This document shows positions 27,107 to 35,596 of a stretch of DNA of 64,000 nucleotides, piece by piece (within the stretch, counting starts at the first letter, position 1; every line of letters starts with the position of its first letter). The translations under genes were made by a program, and so were the position numbers. The notes under the pieces were generated by a model. That model saw nothing but the letters and a program-made list of their open reading frames with translations, had not been told where the DNA came from and searched no databases. Location of the stretch: the NCBI RefSeq assembly GCF_021390515.1, contig NZ_JAJUXI010000004.1, positions 124,001-188,000 on the forward strand, given 5' to 3'. This DNA is from Dyadobacter sp. CY326 (GTDB taxonomy: Bacteria; Bacteroidota; Bacteroidia; Cytophagales; Spirosomataceae).

Positions 27107-27691
27107 ATGAGCATTAAGACGATAGCCACGGAGGATTTTATCCTTACAAAAATGACCGAGGCCGATGGAGATAAGTATTACAGGTTGAGTAACAATGCCA
27201 ATGTGATGAAGTTTGTGACGGGCCATGCTTTGGATCGTGAGGAGTCGGATAAAATGTTACGCACTTTCCTGGCAGAATATGGAGATGATACGTTTCTGGG
27301 CAGATATTTAATTGAAAGCCGCGCTACGGGCGAACTGATAGGAACGGCGAAACTGGACAGCGATGGCAATGAGGTTGAGATTGGTTACCGGATCATGGAG
27401 GAGCATTGGGGGAAAGGAATAGCGACCGAAATTGCGCGCGGACTAATTAATTTTGCAAAACAAAAAATGAGCGCTGAGCAAGTAATTGCCTATGTGAATG
27501 TGGGCAATGCGGCATCCATTCGCGTGCTAGAGAAAGTTGGAATGATCAATGTTGAACGAATCGAAGGTCTTGATGAGGTTAAGTTCAAATTTGCTTACGC
27601 ACCCAAGAGATATTTGTTACAAAACAAAGTGCTTTACATTATTTTGGGGCTGATCGCTATTGCCTTGATTGCCGCCTACATTGTTTACTAA
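27107..27691 (+). CDS. GNAT acetyltransferase with C-terminal membrane anchor
   Basis: A 194-residue protein. Residues ~5-165 are a RimJ/RimL-type GNAT domain (DFILTKMTEADGDKYYRLSNN, GYRIMEEHWGKGIATEIARGLI with the acetyl-CoA loop, VNVGNAASIRVLEKVGM). The last ~22 residues (VLYIILGLIAIALIAAYIVY) form one transmembrane helix with almost nothing after it, making this a likely tail-anchored enzyme facing the cytoplasm. Substrate unknown; RimJ-like members acetylate protein N-termini. Confidence 0.85.
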   Translation: MSIKTIATEDFILTKMTEADGDKYYRLSNNANVMKFVTGHALDREESDKMLRTFLAEYGDDTFLGRYLIESRATGELIGTAKLDSDGNEVEIGYRIMEEHWGKGIATEIARGLINFAKQKMSAEQVIAYVNVGNAASIRVLEKVGMINVERIEGLDEVKFKFAYAPKRYLLQNKVLYIILGLIAIALIAAYIVY

Positions 27692-27722
27692 CGTCTAAAA
27701 AACCATCGGAATAAAGCATTCA

Positions 27723-28334
27723 ATGGACAAGACCGACCCAAGAATCGACGCATATATTGTCAAATCGGCTGATTTTGCAATTCCCATTCTTTCCTATCTG
27801 CGGGATCTCGTGCATGCTTACTGTCCCGATGCGACCGAAACCATGAAATGGAGCTTTCCGCATTTTGAATACAAGGGAAGCATTCTGTGCAATATGGCTT
27901 CGTTTAAGCAACATTGTTCGCTTGGATTTTGGCATGGCTCGCGTTTATCAGATCCCAATAACCTGCTTGCAGTGGGTGAAAAAGCATCTATGGGGCACTT
28001 GGGACGGATAACGAAGCTGGGAGATCTGCCGGATGAGTCAGCTCTGGGAGATTTTATTGTCCAGTCAATGCAGCTGATTGACAGCGGTGTAAAAATGCAG
28101 CGTGAACCCAGGCCTGTTAACAACAAAGAACTCGAAGTGCCCGGTTACTTTATTGAAGCAATGACGCCAGAAGCCCTCGCAACATTCAATGGTTTCAGTT
28201 ATTCGCAGCGGAAGGATTATGTGGAATGGATCATTGAGGCTAAAACGGAGGCAACGCGCGAAAGGCGCATGGCGACAGCCGTTGAATGGCTTGAAGAAGG
28301 TAAAATCCGCCATTGGAAATATGCGGTAAAATAA
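27723..28334 (+). CDS. DUF1801 / YdeI-OmdA family protein
   Basis: A 203-residue cytoplasmic protein. The first ~125 residues are a DUF1801 (YdhG-like) fold with ETMKWSFPHFEYKGSILCNMASFKQHCSLGFWHG. The C-terminal ~65 residues are the OmdA helical domain with the signature FNGFSYSQRKDYVEWIIEAKTEATRERRMATAVEWLEEGK. Some relatives have been linked to bacteriocin or peptide tolerance, but the biochemical role is unknown. It lies 31 bp after the GNAT gene and may share its transcript. Confidence 0.85.
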   Translation: MDKTDPRIDAYIVKSADFAIPILSYLRDLVHAYCPDATETMKWSFPHFEYKGSILCNMASFKQHCSLGFWHGSRLSDPNNLLAVGEKASMGHLGRITKLGDLPDESALGDFIVQSMQLIDSGVKMQREPRPVNNKELEVPGYFIEAMTPEALATFNGFSYSQRKDYVEWIIEAKTEATRERRMATAVEWLEEGKIRHWKYAVK

Positions 28335-28335
28335 A

Positions 28336-28368
28336 AAATTGGGAGAGCTTCAAGAACCTTCCCAATTT
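28336..28368. terminator. Bidirectional terminator between convergent genes
   Basis: Nine-base arms AAATTGGGA / TCCCAATTT around a 15-nt loop, with A-run before and T-rich sequence after. Confidence 0.75.
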
Positions 28369-28378
28369 ATCATTTCAA

Positions 28379-28867
28379 CTAAAAGTTCCCGTTTTCGTCC
28401 GCAAAGGCATATTGGAATGTAAGATAGCTGGACTCCTCAGTAGGCAATTCTTCCGGCGCACCTTTGTAATAACTGATAATCTGAACCTTGGCATAACGGC
28501 CATCGACCGTTTTAATCAAAAGCGTCACGCTCCCAATCGGCCTGATCGCGTGAACGGTCATGTCATATTTATACCAGGAATTTCCACTGCCTCCCGGAAT
28601 AGCAAATGCGCTTTCCTGATCTGATCTATAACCGTCTTTCGGTGCTTCCAAAACAGCTTCGAATGGCTGCTGAACCATCAATGCGCCTGCCTGACCCGGT
28701 CCGCTGCTGCCGCTGTTGATTGCAATGGTCGTTTTGCTGAATGCAATGTCCCAATTTACAGTTTTCGCCTCGCTGGCTGACACATCTTTTCCTTTGGCCA
28801 AACTGAAATAGGCATAAGGTTGCGTGTTTGCATTAAGGTCGTTTATTACGATTATTTCTGAGCTCAT
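28379..28867 (-). CDS. HmuY-like protein lacking an export signal
   Basis: A 162-residue protein from the ATG at 28867 (MSSEIIVINDLNANT). The body resembles the HmuY family of Bacteroidota haem-binding proteins: AYFSLAKGKDVSASEAKTVNWDIAFSKTTIAINSGSSGPG, then WYKYDMTVHAIRPIG and VDGRYAKVQIISYYKG. HmuY proteins are normally surface lipoproteins, yet no signal peptide or lipobox precedes this one; the upstream reading frame reaches a stop after about 30 codons with no hydrophobic stretch and no ATG. It may be a cytoplasmic derivative, a truncated gene, or part of a protein that lost its leader. Haem binding is not demonstrable here. Confidence 0.7.
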   Translation of the reverse strand: MSSEIIVINDLNANTQPYAYFSLAKGKDVSASEAKTVNWDIAFSKTTIAINSGSSGPGQAGALMVQQPFEAVLEAPKDGYRSDQESAFAIPGGSGNSWYKYDMTVHAIRPIGSVTLLIKTVDGRYAKVQIISYYKGAPEELPTEESSYLTFQYAFADENGNF

Positions 28868-29013
28868 GTTTTCGTTGTCTTGCTGCAAGTCTTTGGTGAC
28901 AAAATTGATAGCGCCAAGATAACTTTTGTACGTAAGATCAGCTTCTAATTTTTAATTTTTTGTGAAAATTGCAGAATGTATTTCCCACAGCATTCTGAAT
29001 AAGACAATAAAAA

Positions 29014-29035
29014 GCCCAGCCCTTCTGAGCTGAGC
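29014..29035 (-). terminator. Terminator after exported YceI gene
   Basis: Seven-base arms (GCCCAGC / GCTGAGC with a G-U wobble on the minus RNA), loop of 8, then U-rich sequence. Confidence 0.65.
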
Positions 29036-29058
29036 AAGTCTTTAAAATCCATGAACGT

Positions 29059-29595
29059 TTACTTGATAATCGCCTTTAAGCTGACTATTACGACATCCTT
29101 CAATTTCCAGTCCTTCGTTCCAATTTTGTAATCAAGCCGATTGATTTCAAATGTGCTTGAAAGTGCATAAGTGCCATCCGGGTTTTTTTTTGCTTCAAAT
29201 GGCAGGGTTACCGTTTTGGTCACATCGCGGATAGTCATTTTACCGGTTGCCTCATACTTCCCGTTTTTCTTCTCCACTTTGGAAGACTTGAAATTGATAT
29301 TGGGATATTTCTCAACATAAAAATATTTGTCGCTTTTCATGTCCTTATCCCGCGAGTTATTGCCCGTCTTGAATGTGTTAGCCGCGATGTCCAGGTCAAA
29401 AGAAGCGTTTTCGAGTGATTTTTCGCTGAAAATTGCCGTTCCTTTTGGTGCATCAAATGTTCCTTCACAAGTGCCCAGCACATATTTCACACTAAAATCG
29501 GTGGAACCTGAAATGACTTTGGAGGTCTGCGCGAAACTGAGGCTGCATTCGATTAAAACGAGCAGTAGGGCAAGCAATCTCAAACTGGTTTTCAT
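29059..29595 (-). CDS. Exported YceI-family protein
   Basis: A 178-residue YceI protein from ATG 29595 (MKTSLRLLALLLVLIECSLSFAQ, a clear signal peptide); an ATG three codons earlier is possible. The YceI fold shows GSTDFSVKYVLGTCEGTF, NNSRDKDMKSDKYFYVEKYPNINFKSS and FEINRLDYKIGTKDWKLKD. It probably binds an isoprenoid or other lipid in the periplasm. It is distinct from the signal-less paralogue at 20 kb, which shares the fold but little sequence. Confidence 0.88.
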   Translation of the reverse strand: MKTSLRLLALLLVLIECSLSFAQTSKVISGSTDFSVKYVLGTCEGTFDAPKGTAIFSEKSLENASFDLDIAANTFKTGNNSRDKDMKSDKYFYVEKYPNINFKSSKVEKKNGKYEATGKMTIRDVTKTVTLPFEAKKNPDGTYALSSTFEINRLDYKIGTKDWKLKDVVIVSLKAIIK

Positions 29596-29619
29596 AACAC
29601 TCAATAACGATTAATGCAG

Positions 29620-29958
29620 TTAAATTTCTTCCAAAAGCGATTCTCCTTCCGATTGATCACCGGAAGTCCACCGCCATTTTTCATGCATACGGATTTTCCC
29701 GTTCGCAAGTTGCTCAGGCGTCGATTTACAAATGCCCGTCGTAATCTCGCCTTTGTCATTCACCTGGTGGTAACGCATGTCGAGGTTCCCGTTTTCATCC
29801 ACCAATGCGATCAAATGGCCCGTTTGGATTCTGCCGCCGGAATAAGTTGAGGTGACAATGTTGCCGTTTTGTTTGTAAACAAATTGCATCGAAAGGTCAA
29901 CCTCGCCGTTTTCCGAGTTGGAAAGCGGGACAAAAATTTTGTTGTTATAATTAATCAT
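29620..29958 (-). CDS. Small conserved beta-rich protein (often mislabelled N-acetylglutamate synthase)
   Basis: A 112-residue protein from ATG 29958 (MINYNNKIFVPLSNSENGEV). It has short repeated beta motifs (YSGGRIQTGHLIALVDENGNLDMRYHQVNDKGEITTGI, then RMHEKWRWTSGD). I recognise it as a small protein that databases sometimes call N-acetylglutamate synthase, but it shows no GNAT fold and that name should not be trusted. The start lies 2 nt after the VOC gene stop (TGACCATG), so the genes are translationally coupled. Confidence 0.7.
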   Translation of the reverse strand: MINYNNKIFVPLSNSENGEVDLSMQFVYKQNGNIVTSTYSGGRIQTGHLIALVDENGNLDMRYHQVNDKGEITTGICKSTPEQLANGKIRMHEKWRWTSGDQSEGESLLEEI

Positions 29959-29960
29959 GG

Positions 29961-30347
29961 TCAAAGAACAGATGTGATCCACCAAACATTGCCGCAAGGA
30001 TCTTTAACGCCACAGCTGCGGCCGTAATCCTGGTCGGCGGGTTCCATTACGCTGGTCGCGCCCTCGCTCAGTGCTTTTTGAAAAGTGTCGTCAGCATTAT
30101 CGACATACACAAACAGGTTGGCAGGCTGGGCTGGCCACTCGCCGCGACTGTCGCAAAACATGATCGTGCTTTCTCCTATGCGCACCTCGCTGTGCTTGAT
30201 CGCATTCGCGTCATCCTCCTGATAATGCGTTTGCGTGATCACGCCGGCAAACACATTGGTCGTAAAATCTTTGAATTTCGAGGCTCCGTCAAGCATAAGA
30301 TAAGGCATTACAGCTTGGTGGCCGTTGGGGATTTTTACAGTGCTCAT
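29961..30347 (-). CDS. VOC-superfamily (PhnB/glyoxalase-like) protein
   Basis: A 128-residue protein with the paired beta-alpha-beta-beta-beta modules of the vicinal-oxygen-chelate fold: MPYLMLDGASKFKDFTTNVFAGV, ESTIMFCDSRGEW, LFVYVDNADDTFQKALSEGA, and YGRSCGVKDPCGNVWWIT. The PhnB-like subgroup lacks a known reaction; members may be metal-dependent lyases or resistance proteins. It is followed immediately by a coupled small gene and preceded by an AraC regulator on the same strand. Confidence 0.88.
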   Translation of the reverse strand: MSTVKIPNGHQAVMPYLMLDGASKFKDFTTNVFAGVITQTHYQEDDANAIKHSEVRIGESTIMFCDSRGEWPAQPANLFVYVDNADDTFQKALSEGATSVMEPADQDYGRSCGVKDPCGNVWWITSVL

Positions 30348-30414
30348 AATTTTTGTTTTGAAGTTTTAGCAAATGTAAAGGAGCGGCAAAGCCCGAAATT
30401 GGAAAAACACGACA

Positions 30415-31224
30415 TCAAGCGTCTCTATATTCACTTCCTTCCGTTTTGCCCGAAAAATAGAAGCGCGGATGCTGTCCGGAAAATGCTTTGAAATCATGGA
30501 TAAAATGAGATTGATCGTAATATCCGCATTCATAAGCAATCTCCGTCAGCGATTTGTCTTTGCTTCCATATGCATCCAGCGCATGCTGAAATCTAATGAT
30601 CCGCAGATAAAGTTTGGGACTGAAACCAGAAAATGCCTTGAATTTGCGTTCAAATTGCCTCGTCGATAGAAAACTTTGTTCTGCAAGCCGCTGCACATTA
30701 GTCAGCCCGTTATTTCTTATAATGTCATGGATGACTGAGAAAACCGCAGGTTCAGCCGCCATATTTCTCATCAGTAAGGACTCCAAAAATCCTGAAATAA
30801 CGGCAACGCGCTCTATGTGATCTTTTGCCAGCATCATGCGCTCCTCCAAGCCATTTTCCTTCTTGCCCAGAAAAGTTTGAATGTCGGGCATTTGATCCGT
30901 AAGTTCGGTTGAAGGCATGCCAAAAAGAACTGGAATTGCAAACGGATACAGGTAAACTCCGAAAATTCCAAAATCCTCCTGAATGACAAATCTTCTGAAA
31001 TATTGCGACTGGCCATGTATGCCGGAATGAAACGATGACTCTGTCTTGTCATTCGCCACAAACTCATCAAAACGGCCTTTGTAATGAAAAATAAGCTCTG
31101 CGCAACCGTCAGCCATGGTCCGGTGAATGTATGGTTTACCCGACCCGACCTCATGTTCGAGCACCCAAAAAAATCTTACGTATTTTGCAAGCGCAGGAGA
31201 TGGTGGTATGGTAAAATATTTCAT
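30415..31224 (-). CDS. AraC-family transcriptional regulator (DUF6597 N-terminus)
   Basis: A 269-residue regulator. The N-terminal ~150 residues (FTIPPSPALAKYVRFFWVLEH ... RTMADGCAELIFHY) match the DUF6597-type sensor found in many Bacteroidota AraC proteins. Residues ~165-260 hold two helix-turn-helix motifs (VQRLAEQSFLSTRQFERKFKAFSGFSPKLYLRIIRFQHAL and SLTEIAYECGYYDQSHFIHDFKAFSGQHPRFY). It probably controls the VOC and nearby genes downstream on the same strand; effector unknown. Confidence 0.9.
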   Translation of the reverse strand: MKYFTIPPSPALAKYVRFFWVLEHEVGSGKPYIHRTMADGCAELIFHYKGRFDEFVANDKTESSFHSGIHGQSQYFRRFVIQEDFGIFGVYLYPFAIPVLFGMPSTELTDQMPDIQTFLGKKENGLEERMMLAKDHIERVAVISGFLESLLMRNMAAEPAVFSVIHDIIRNNGLTNVQRLAEQSFLSTRQFERKFKAFSGFSPKLYLRIIRFQHALDAYGSKDKSLTEIAYECGYYDQSHFIHDFKAFSGQHPRFYFSGKTEGSEYRDA

Positions 31225-31436
31225 TGCAACCGTTTAAAATGAGCATTCCACTAATTCTATATATTAGCTGCGTTGTTCTCGTGACGTTAGAAATTTATAT
31301 TTTTGAAATCTCTTTAATACATTTGATACAACTAAGATTCATAAAATTTTAGAATTATTCGCTGTCATCCGTTGTTAGAAAAGAATTCTGCTGATTAGCA
31401 TTTCCATAGTCGATTACCATTTACTCAGTTTCTGAC

Positions 31437-32291
31437 ATGAAATTAGTGCCCATAGAGAAACGAAGCGGCCTTACCCGTGAAGAATTCATTGAAAATTATT
31501 TAAAACCAAGTCGTCCGGTTGTATTTACCGATTTGGCAAAAGACTGGCCGGCAGTTCAGAAATGGACATTCGAGTGGCTTCGTGAAAATCATGGCAATAT
31601 TGATGTCCCGCTGGTGGATAACCATTTGCATGACGCCGATAAGTATTTTCAAATCGCAAAAACGATGAAGTTTGGCGATTATCTGGAACTCATTCAGGGC
31701 GGCCCGACCGATTTGCGAATTTTCCTTTTTGATATATTCAAAAAAGCACCCGAATTGGCTAACGACATTCGTTTTCCGACGATCATGGATGGCTTTTTGA
31801 AATCCTACAAATTTGTATTTTTTGGTGGACAAGGCTCAATTACCAGCCTCCATTACGATATGGATTGCTCCAATGTGTTCTTAACGCAGTTTCAGACCCG
31901 CAAGCAGGTTATTTTGTTTTCGCCAGAAGAAAGCAGGAGACTATATCATCATCCGTTCACGGTAATGAGCAAAGTGGACCCGATCAATCCGGATTACGAG
32001 CGATTCCCGGCATTGAAGGGTGCGGTGGGACACGAAACCACATTGCTGCACGGTGAAACGATTTTTATTCCTTCCCTTTGGTGGCATTATATCCGTTATG
32101 TCGACGGCGGTTTCAGTCTCGCACTGCGTGCGAACAATTCCATTTTTACAGCAGTTCGCGGCGGTATGAACCTTGTGCGTCATACGTTTGTGGATAGAAG
32201 CATGACCAAATTGCTCGGCTTGGGCTGGCAACATTGGAAAGAAAAGAAAGCTGTCGAAAACGCAAAAGAAGCACTCACGGAACAGGTGTAG
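31437..32291 (+). CDS. Cupin-like JmjC-domain Fe(II)/2-oxoglutarate oxygenase
   Basis: A 284-residue cytoplasmic protein of the Cupin_8/JmjC family. The opening (LTREEFIENYLKPSRPVVFTDLAKDWPAVQKW) matches the family, the facial-triad HxD is in LHYDMDCSNVFLTQ (~residue 140), and the distal His in IPSLWWHYI (~residue 219). Relatives hydroxylate proteins or tRNA (FIH, TYW5-like). The bacterial substrate is unknown. It stands alone between AraC and uvrB. Confidence 0.87.
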   Translation: MKLVPIEKRSGLTREEFIENYLKPSRPVVFTDLAKDWPAVQKWTFEWLRENHGNIDVPLVDNHLHDADKYFQIAKTMKFGDYLELIQGGPTDLRIFLFDIFKKAPELANDIRFPTIMDGFLKSYKFVFFGGQGSITSLHYDMDCSNVFLTQFQTRKQVILFSPEESRRLYHHPFTVMSKVDPINPDYERFPALKGAVGHETTLLHGETIFIPSLWWHYIRYVDGGFSLALRANNSIFTAVRGGMNLVRHTFVDRSMTKLLGLGWQHWKEKKAVENAKEALTEQV

Positions 32292-32302
32292 CACGATTCG
32301 AG

Positions 32303-32341
32303 AACGCATTTCAAAGAACTATTCTATCTTTGAAATGCGTT
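32303..32341 (+). terminator. Hairpin between the JmjC gene and uvrB
   Basis: Perfect 15-bp arms (AACGCATTTCAAAGA and complement) with a 9-nt loop. It lies 25 bp before the uvrB start and is followed by TATCTTTATG, so it terminates the upstream gene or shapes the uvrB leader. Confidence 0.7.
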
Positions 32342-32366
32342 ATCTTTATGATGCTTACACTTCGTT

Positions 32367-34385
32367 ATGGACTTTGAAATAACCTCAGAATACCAGCCAA
32401 CAGGAGATCAGCCTGTTGCTATCCAACAACTTGTACAAGGAATCGAAGCCGGAGAACCAGCCCAGACGCTTTTGGGCGTAACGGGCTCTGGCAAGACATT
32501 CACCATTGCCAATGTGGTGAAGCAAGTTAAGAAACCTACACTCGTATTAAGTCACAATAAAACGCTTGCTGCCCAGCTTTACGGGGAGTTTAAGCAATTC
32601 TTCCCGCAGAATGCCGTAGAATATTTTATTAGTTACTACGACTATTATCAGCCGGAAGCTTTCATTTCGAGCACCAACACGTACATTGAAAAGGATTTGC
32701 AGATCAATCAGGAGATTGAAAAGCTGCGCTTACACACTGTTTCGTCGCTCATGAGCGGCAGGCGTGATGTGATTGTTGTGGCCTCTGTTTCATGCATTTA
32801 TGGTGCTGGCAATCCTAACGAATATAAGAAGAGCATTGTCAGTGCCAAACTCGGTGACATTGTTAGTCGGAATCAGTTTCTTTTTCGTTTGGTTGAAATC
32901 CTTTACAGCCGCACGGAGCTGGAATTCAATCGCGGAACATTCCGTGTAAAAGGTGACACAGTCGATGTGTTTCCGGGTTATGCAGATTTTGCTTATCGGA
33001 TCATATTTTTTGGAGATGAAATTGAAGAAATTCAGCGCATTGAACCGGAGACCGGCAAGAAGATTTCCTCCGAACGCGCAATCGCCATTTTTCCTGCCAA
33101 TCTTTTTGTGACGGGAAGAGATGTTTTGACCCAATCCATCAAGGAAATTCAGGATGATCTGGTCATGCAGATCAATTATTTTACCAAAGAAGGCAGGCTA
33201 GCAGAAGCCGAAAGGGTTAAAGAGCGCACGGAGTTTGATATGGAAATGATGCGTGAGCTGGGTTATTGCTCAGGAATTGAAAACTATTCGCGTTATTTTG
33301 ACCGCCGCCTGCCCGGAGAACGGCCATTTTGTCTGCTCGATTATTTTCCGGATGATTTTTTAATGGTCGTGGACGAAAGTCACGTGACTATGCCGCAGAT
33401 CCGCGCAATGTGGGGCGGCGACCGTTCGCGGAAAGAGCAGTTGGTGGAATATGGTTTCCGCTTGCCATCTGCATTGGACAACAGACCATTAACCTTTCAG
33501 GAATTTGAAGACATGACGCCGCAAACCATTTTTGTGAGCGCCACGCCAGCTGATTATGAGCTTAGGAAATCCGAAGGCGTTGTCGTTGAGCAGATTATTC
33601 GACCAACCGGCTTGCTTGATCCTGAAATTGAAGTTAGGCCAAGCCTGAATCAAATAGACGATTTGCTCGAAGAAACGAACAAACGCATTGCTATGGGTGA
33701 TCGTGTTCTGATAACGACGCTTACGAAAAGAATGGCCGAGGAGTTGAGCAAATATATGGAACGGGTGGGCGTCAAATGTCGCTATATACATTCAGAAGTG
33801 AAGACGCTGGATCGTGTTGAAATTTTAAGAGAGCTCAGGTTAGGGATTTTTGATGTGTTGGTTGGCGTGAATTTGCTTCGTGAAGGGCTCGATTTGCCGG
33901 AGGTTTCGCTCGTTGCCATTATGGATGCCGATAAAGAAGGATTCTTGCGCGACACACGTTCGATGATCCAAACCATTGGCCGCGCAGCGCGAAATGATCG
34001 TGGAAAAGTAATTATGTATGCCGATGTGATGACCGGTTCCATGCAACTTGCTATTGATGAGACAAATAGGAGAAGGAGTATTCAGCTTGAATACAATGCA
34101 GAGAATGGCATTACGCCCAAAACCATTTTGAAATCCAAAGAGGCCATCATGGAGCAAACCTCTGTCGCCGATTCCAAAGTCCGCAAAGTTTATGTAGAGC
34201 CAACCGAGGTTCGCATTGCCGCCGATCCGATTGTCCAATATATGGGTAAAAACGATCTTCAAAAACTTATCTCCGAAACCCAGCGAAAAATGGAAACCGC
34301 CGCCAAGGATCTGGACTTCCTGGAAGCAGCCAGGTTAAGAGACGAGCTCATGCAATTGAAAGAGCGGGCGAAGGTGGCGGCTTAG
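32367..34385 (+). CDS. uvrB: Excinuclease ABC subunit B
   Basis: A 672-residue DNA-repair helicase-like protein. Walker A GVTGSGKT is at residue ~40, YYDYYQPEAFISSTNTYIEKD marks the beta-hairpin region that clamps damaged DNA, DESHVTMPQIRAMWGGDRSRK is the DEAD-like box, and the C-terminal UVR motif (DLQKLISETQRKMETAAKDLDFLEAARLRDELMQLK) binds UvrC. It acts with UvrA and UvrC in nucleotide excision repair. Its stop overlaps the stop of a convergent toxin gene by 4 nt. Confidence 0.97.
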   Translation: MDFEITSEYQPTGDQPVAIQQLVQGIEAGEPAQTLLGVTGSGKTFTIANVVKQVKKPTLVLSHNKTLAAQLYGEFKQFFPQNAVEYFISYYDYYQPEAFISSTNTYIEKDLQINQEIEKLRLHTVSSLMSGRRDVIVVASVSCIYGAGNPNEYKKSIVSAKLGDIVSRNQFLFRLVEILYSRTELEFNRGTFRVKGDTVDVFPGYADFAYRIIFFGDEIEEIQRIEPETGKKISSERAIAIFPANLFVTGRDVLTQSIKEIQDDLVMQINYFTKEGRLAEAERVKERTEFDMEMMRELGYCSGIENYSRYFDRRLPGERPFCLLDYFPDDFLMVVDESHVTMPQIRAMWGGDRSRKEQLVEYGFRLPSALDNRPLTFQEFEDMTPQTIFVSATPADYELRKSEGVVVEQIIRPTGLLDPEIEVRPSLNQIDDLLEETNKRIAMGDRVLITTLTKRMAEELSKYMERVGVKCRYIHSEVKTLDRVEILRELRLGIFDVLVGVNLLREGLDLPEVSLVAIMDADKEGFLRDTRSMIQTIGRAARNDRGKVIMYADVMTGSMQLAIDETNRRRSIQLEYNAENGITPKTILKSKEAIMEQTSVADSKVRKVYVEPTEVRIAADPIVQYMGKNDLQKLISETQRKMETAAKDLDFLEAARLRDELMQLKERAKVAA

Positions 34386-34681
34386 TAGAATTGCTTAGGG
34401 TTTCGACTGGTATGAAAAATAGAAACTATGAACACAGTTTCTAATGTTTCATCGACCCAGTAAACAATCACGTAAGGAAAAACCTTTAATGGTGCGAAAT
34501 GCAGTTCGTTGTCATATTTGGCAGCGAACTTGTATGGATTTTCAGAGATTGAGGAGAGATATTTTGAGATTTCTTTGAAGAACTTTCTGCCTAAACCGAC
34601 CAACTGCTCATCATACCAATCGTAAGCCTGAGAAAATTCAATTTCCGCCGGCTTTAAAATTTCAATGCTATATTGACTCAT
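34382..34681 (-). CDS. ParE/RelE-superfamily toxin
   Basis: A 99-residue basic protein with the family core: SIEILKPAEIEFSQAYDWYDEQLVGLGRKFFKEISKYLSSISENPYKFAAKY, then APLKVFPYVIVYWVDE and IFHTSRNPKQF. The fold is shared by gyrase-poisoning ParE and mRNA-cutting RelE toxins; the sequence alone does not decide between them. It follows its antitoxin with a 14-nt overlap, and its stop codon overlaps that of uvrB on the other strand. Confidence 0.88.
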   Translation of the reverse strand: MSQYSIEILKPAEIEFSQAYDWYDEQLVGLGRKFFKEISKYLSSISENPYKFAAKYDNELHFAPLKVFPYVIVYWVDETLETVFIVSIFHTSRNPKQFY

Positions 34682-34883
34682 AACGGGCTTTTACATCCGA
34701 CCATGGTTTAGAAGTTATATTGCCTTCGAGAAATTCCTTTTTACGTTTCAAAAGTTCAGCTCTTGCTTCGTCCGAAACGACAAAATCTTCTTCAAGCGCA
34801 TTTTTAATTTGAATTTTTTCAACCTCATCCATGCCATTAATCACTTCAATGAGCTGATCCACTGAGATATTTATAGAAACCAT
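34668..34883 (-). CDS. Antitoxin of the ParE/RelE-type module
   Basis: A 71-residue protein from ATG 34883 (MVSINISVDQLIEVINGMDEVEKIQIKNALEE). It is helical, acidic in the first half, with FVVSDEARAELLKRKKEFLEGNITSKPWSDVKARYE near the C-terminus, the form of antitoxins whose tail wraps the toxin. It precedes and overlaps the toxin gene. Likely autoregulatory. Confidence 0.83.
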   Translation of the reverse strand: MVSINISVDQLIEVINGMDEVEKIQIKNALEEDFVVSDEARAELLKRKKEFLEGNITSKPWSDVKARYESI

Positions 34884-34946
34884 AGCTTTATTCGTTTGAC
34901 GTTTTGCTAATCTCATTCTAAAATACAAAAAATTAAACTTCTTCCA

Positions 34947-35483
34947 TTAATTTGCTAGTTCACCTGTCAGCATTGCCAGCACTTCCTCCCAACTATTAAC
35001 CCGCGTGTGTTTGGTGACGTTAATGTTGTGACTTGCCGTAAAGAGAATGGGCATTCCTTTGCAGAAATCGAGGTTTTTCAGGTGATCGTCGATCAGATAA
35101 TCAGTGTCGATGACCCTCTTATCGCCGCAGAAAACGATGTTTTTCCAGGATATGAATGGCAAATGTTCGTTGAGCCAATCGTGTTTTTCAATGAGTGAAT
35201 TTGGGAATTCCATAGCTGCGGATACGATGAAAATGTCATAGTTTTCCTGCAATTTTCGTACAGCCTCAGCAGCTCCTTCAATCATTGGCGCGTGGCGGAA
35301 AAAGCCCGTTTTGTAAATAAGACTCCTCGCGGCAGCGGGATTGGGGAAAGCGTCATCTTCCGGAACGCCTAGTAAATCTTCTTTGGGGATTCTGACGCCA
35401 AACTCCTTTTCATACCAATTGATCCAATTTGTTTCAATATCAACGATGACATTATCCATGTCAATGGCAATCGACTTTTTCAT
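34947..35483 (-). CDS. 5'(3')-deoxyribonucleotidase (NT5C-type HAD phosphatase)
   Basis: A 178-residue HAD enzyme. The nucleophile motif DMDNVIVD is at residues 8-15, the small cap includes EKEFGVRIPKEDLLG and FFRHAPMIEGAAEAV, motif II is IVSAAMEF and the acidic motif IDTDYLIDDHLKNL near 130. It dephosphorylates deoxyribonucleoside monophosphates, regulating nucleotide pools. It is next to the toxin pair but has no visible link to it. Confidence 0.87.
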   Translation of the reverse strand: MKKSIAIDMDNVIVDIETNWINWYEKEFGVRIPKEDLLGVPEDDAFPNPAAARSLIYKTGFFRHAPMIEGAAEAVRKLQENYDIFIVSAAMEFPNSLIEKHDWLNEHLPFISWKNIVFCGDKRVIDTDYLIDDHLKNLDFCKGMPILFTASHNINVTKHTRVNSWEEVLAMLTGELAN

Positions 35484-35596
35484 AAATTATTAAACTTTAT
35501 CTTGCAACTTCATGCAACAAATGTAAATTTTATCTGCAATATTTTGCGATATTATTTATTATTAGTTTCTATTTTTACATAAAACGCCAGGTAGCA

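Noticed and set aside
29620..29958. N-acetylglutamate synthase function
   Set aside because: The protein is short and shows no acetyl-CoA-binding GNAT motif; the database label is probably wrong.
33840..34262. 140-codon minus-strand frame inside uvrB
   Set aside because: Antisense shadow of a highly conserved gene with no family motifs.
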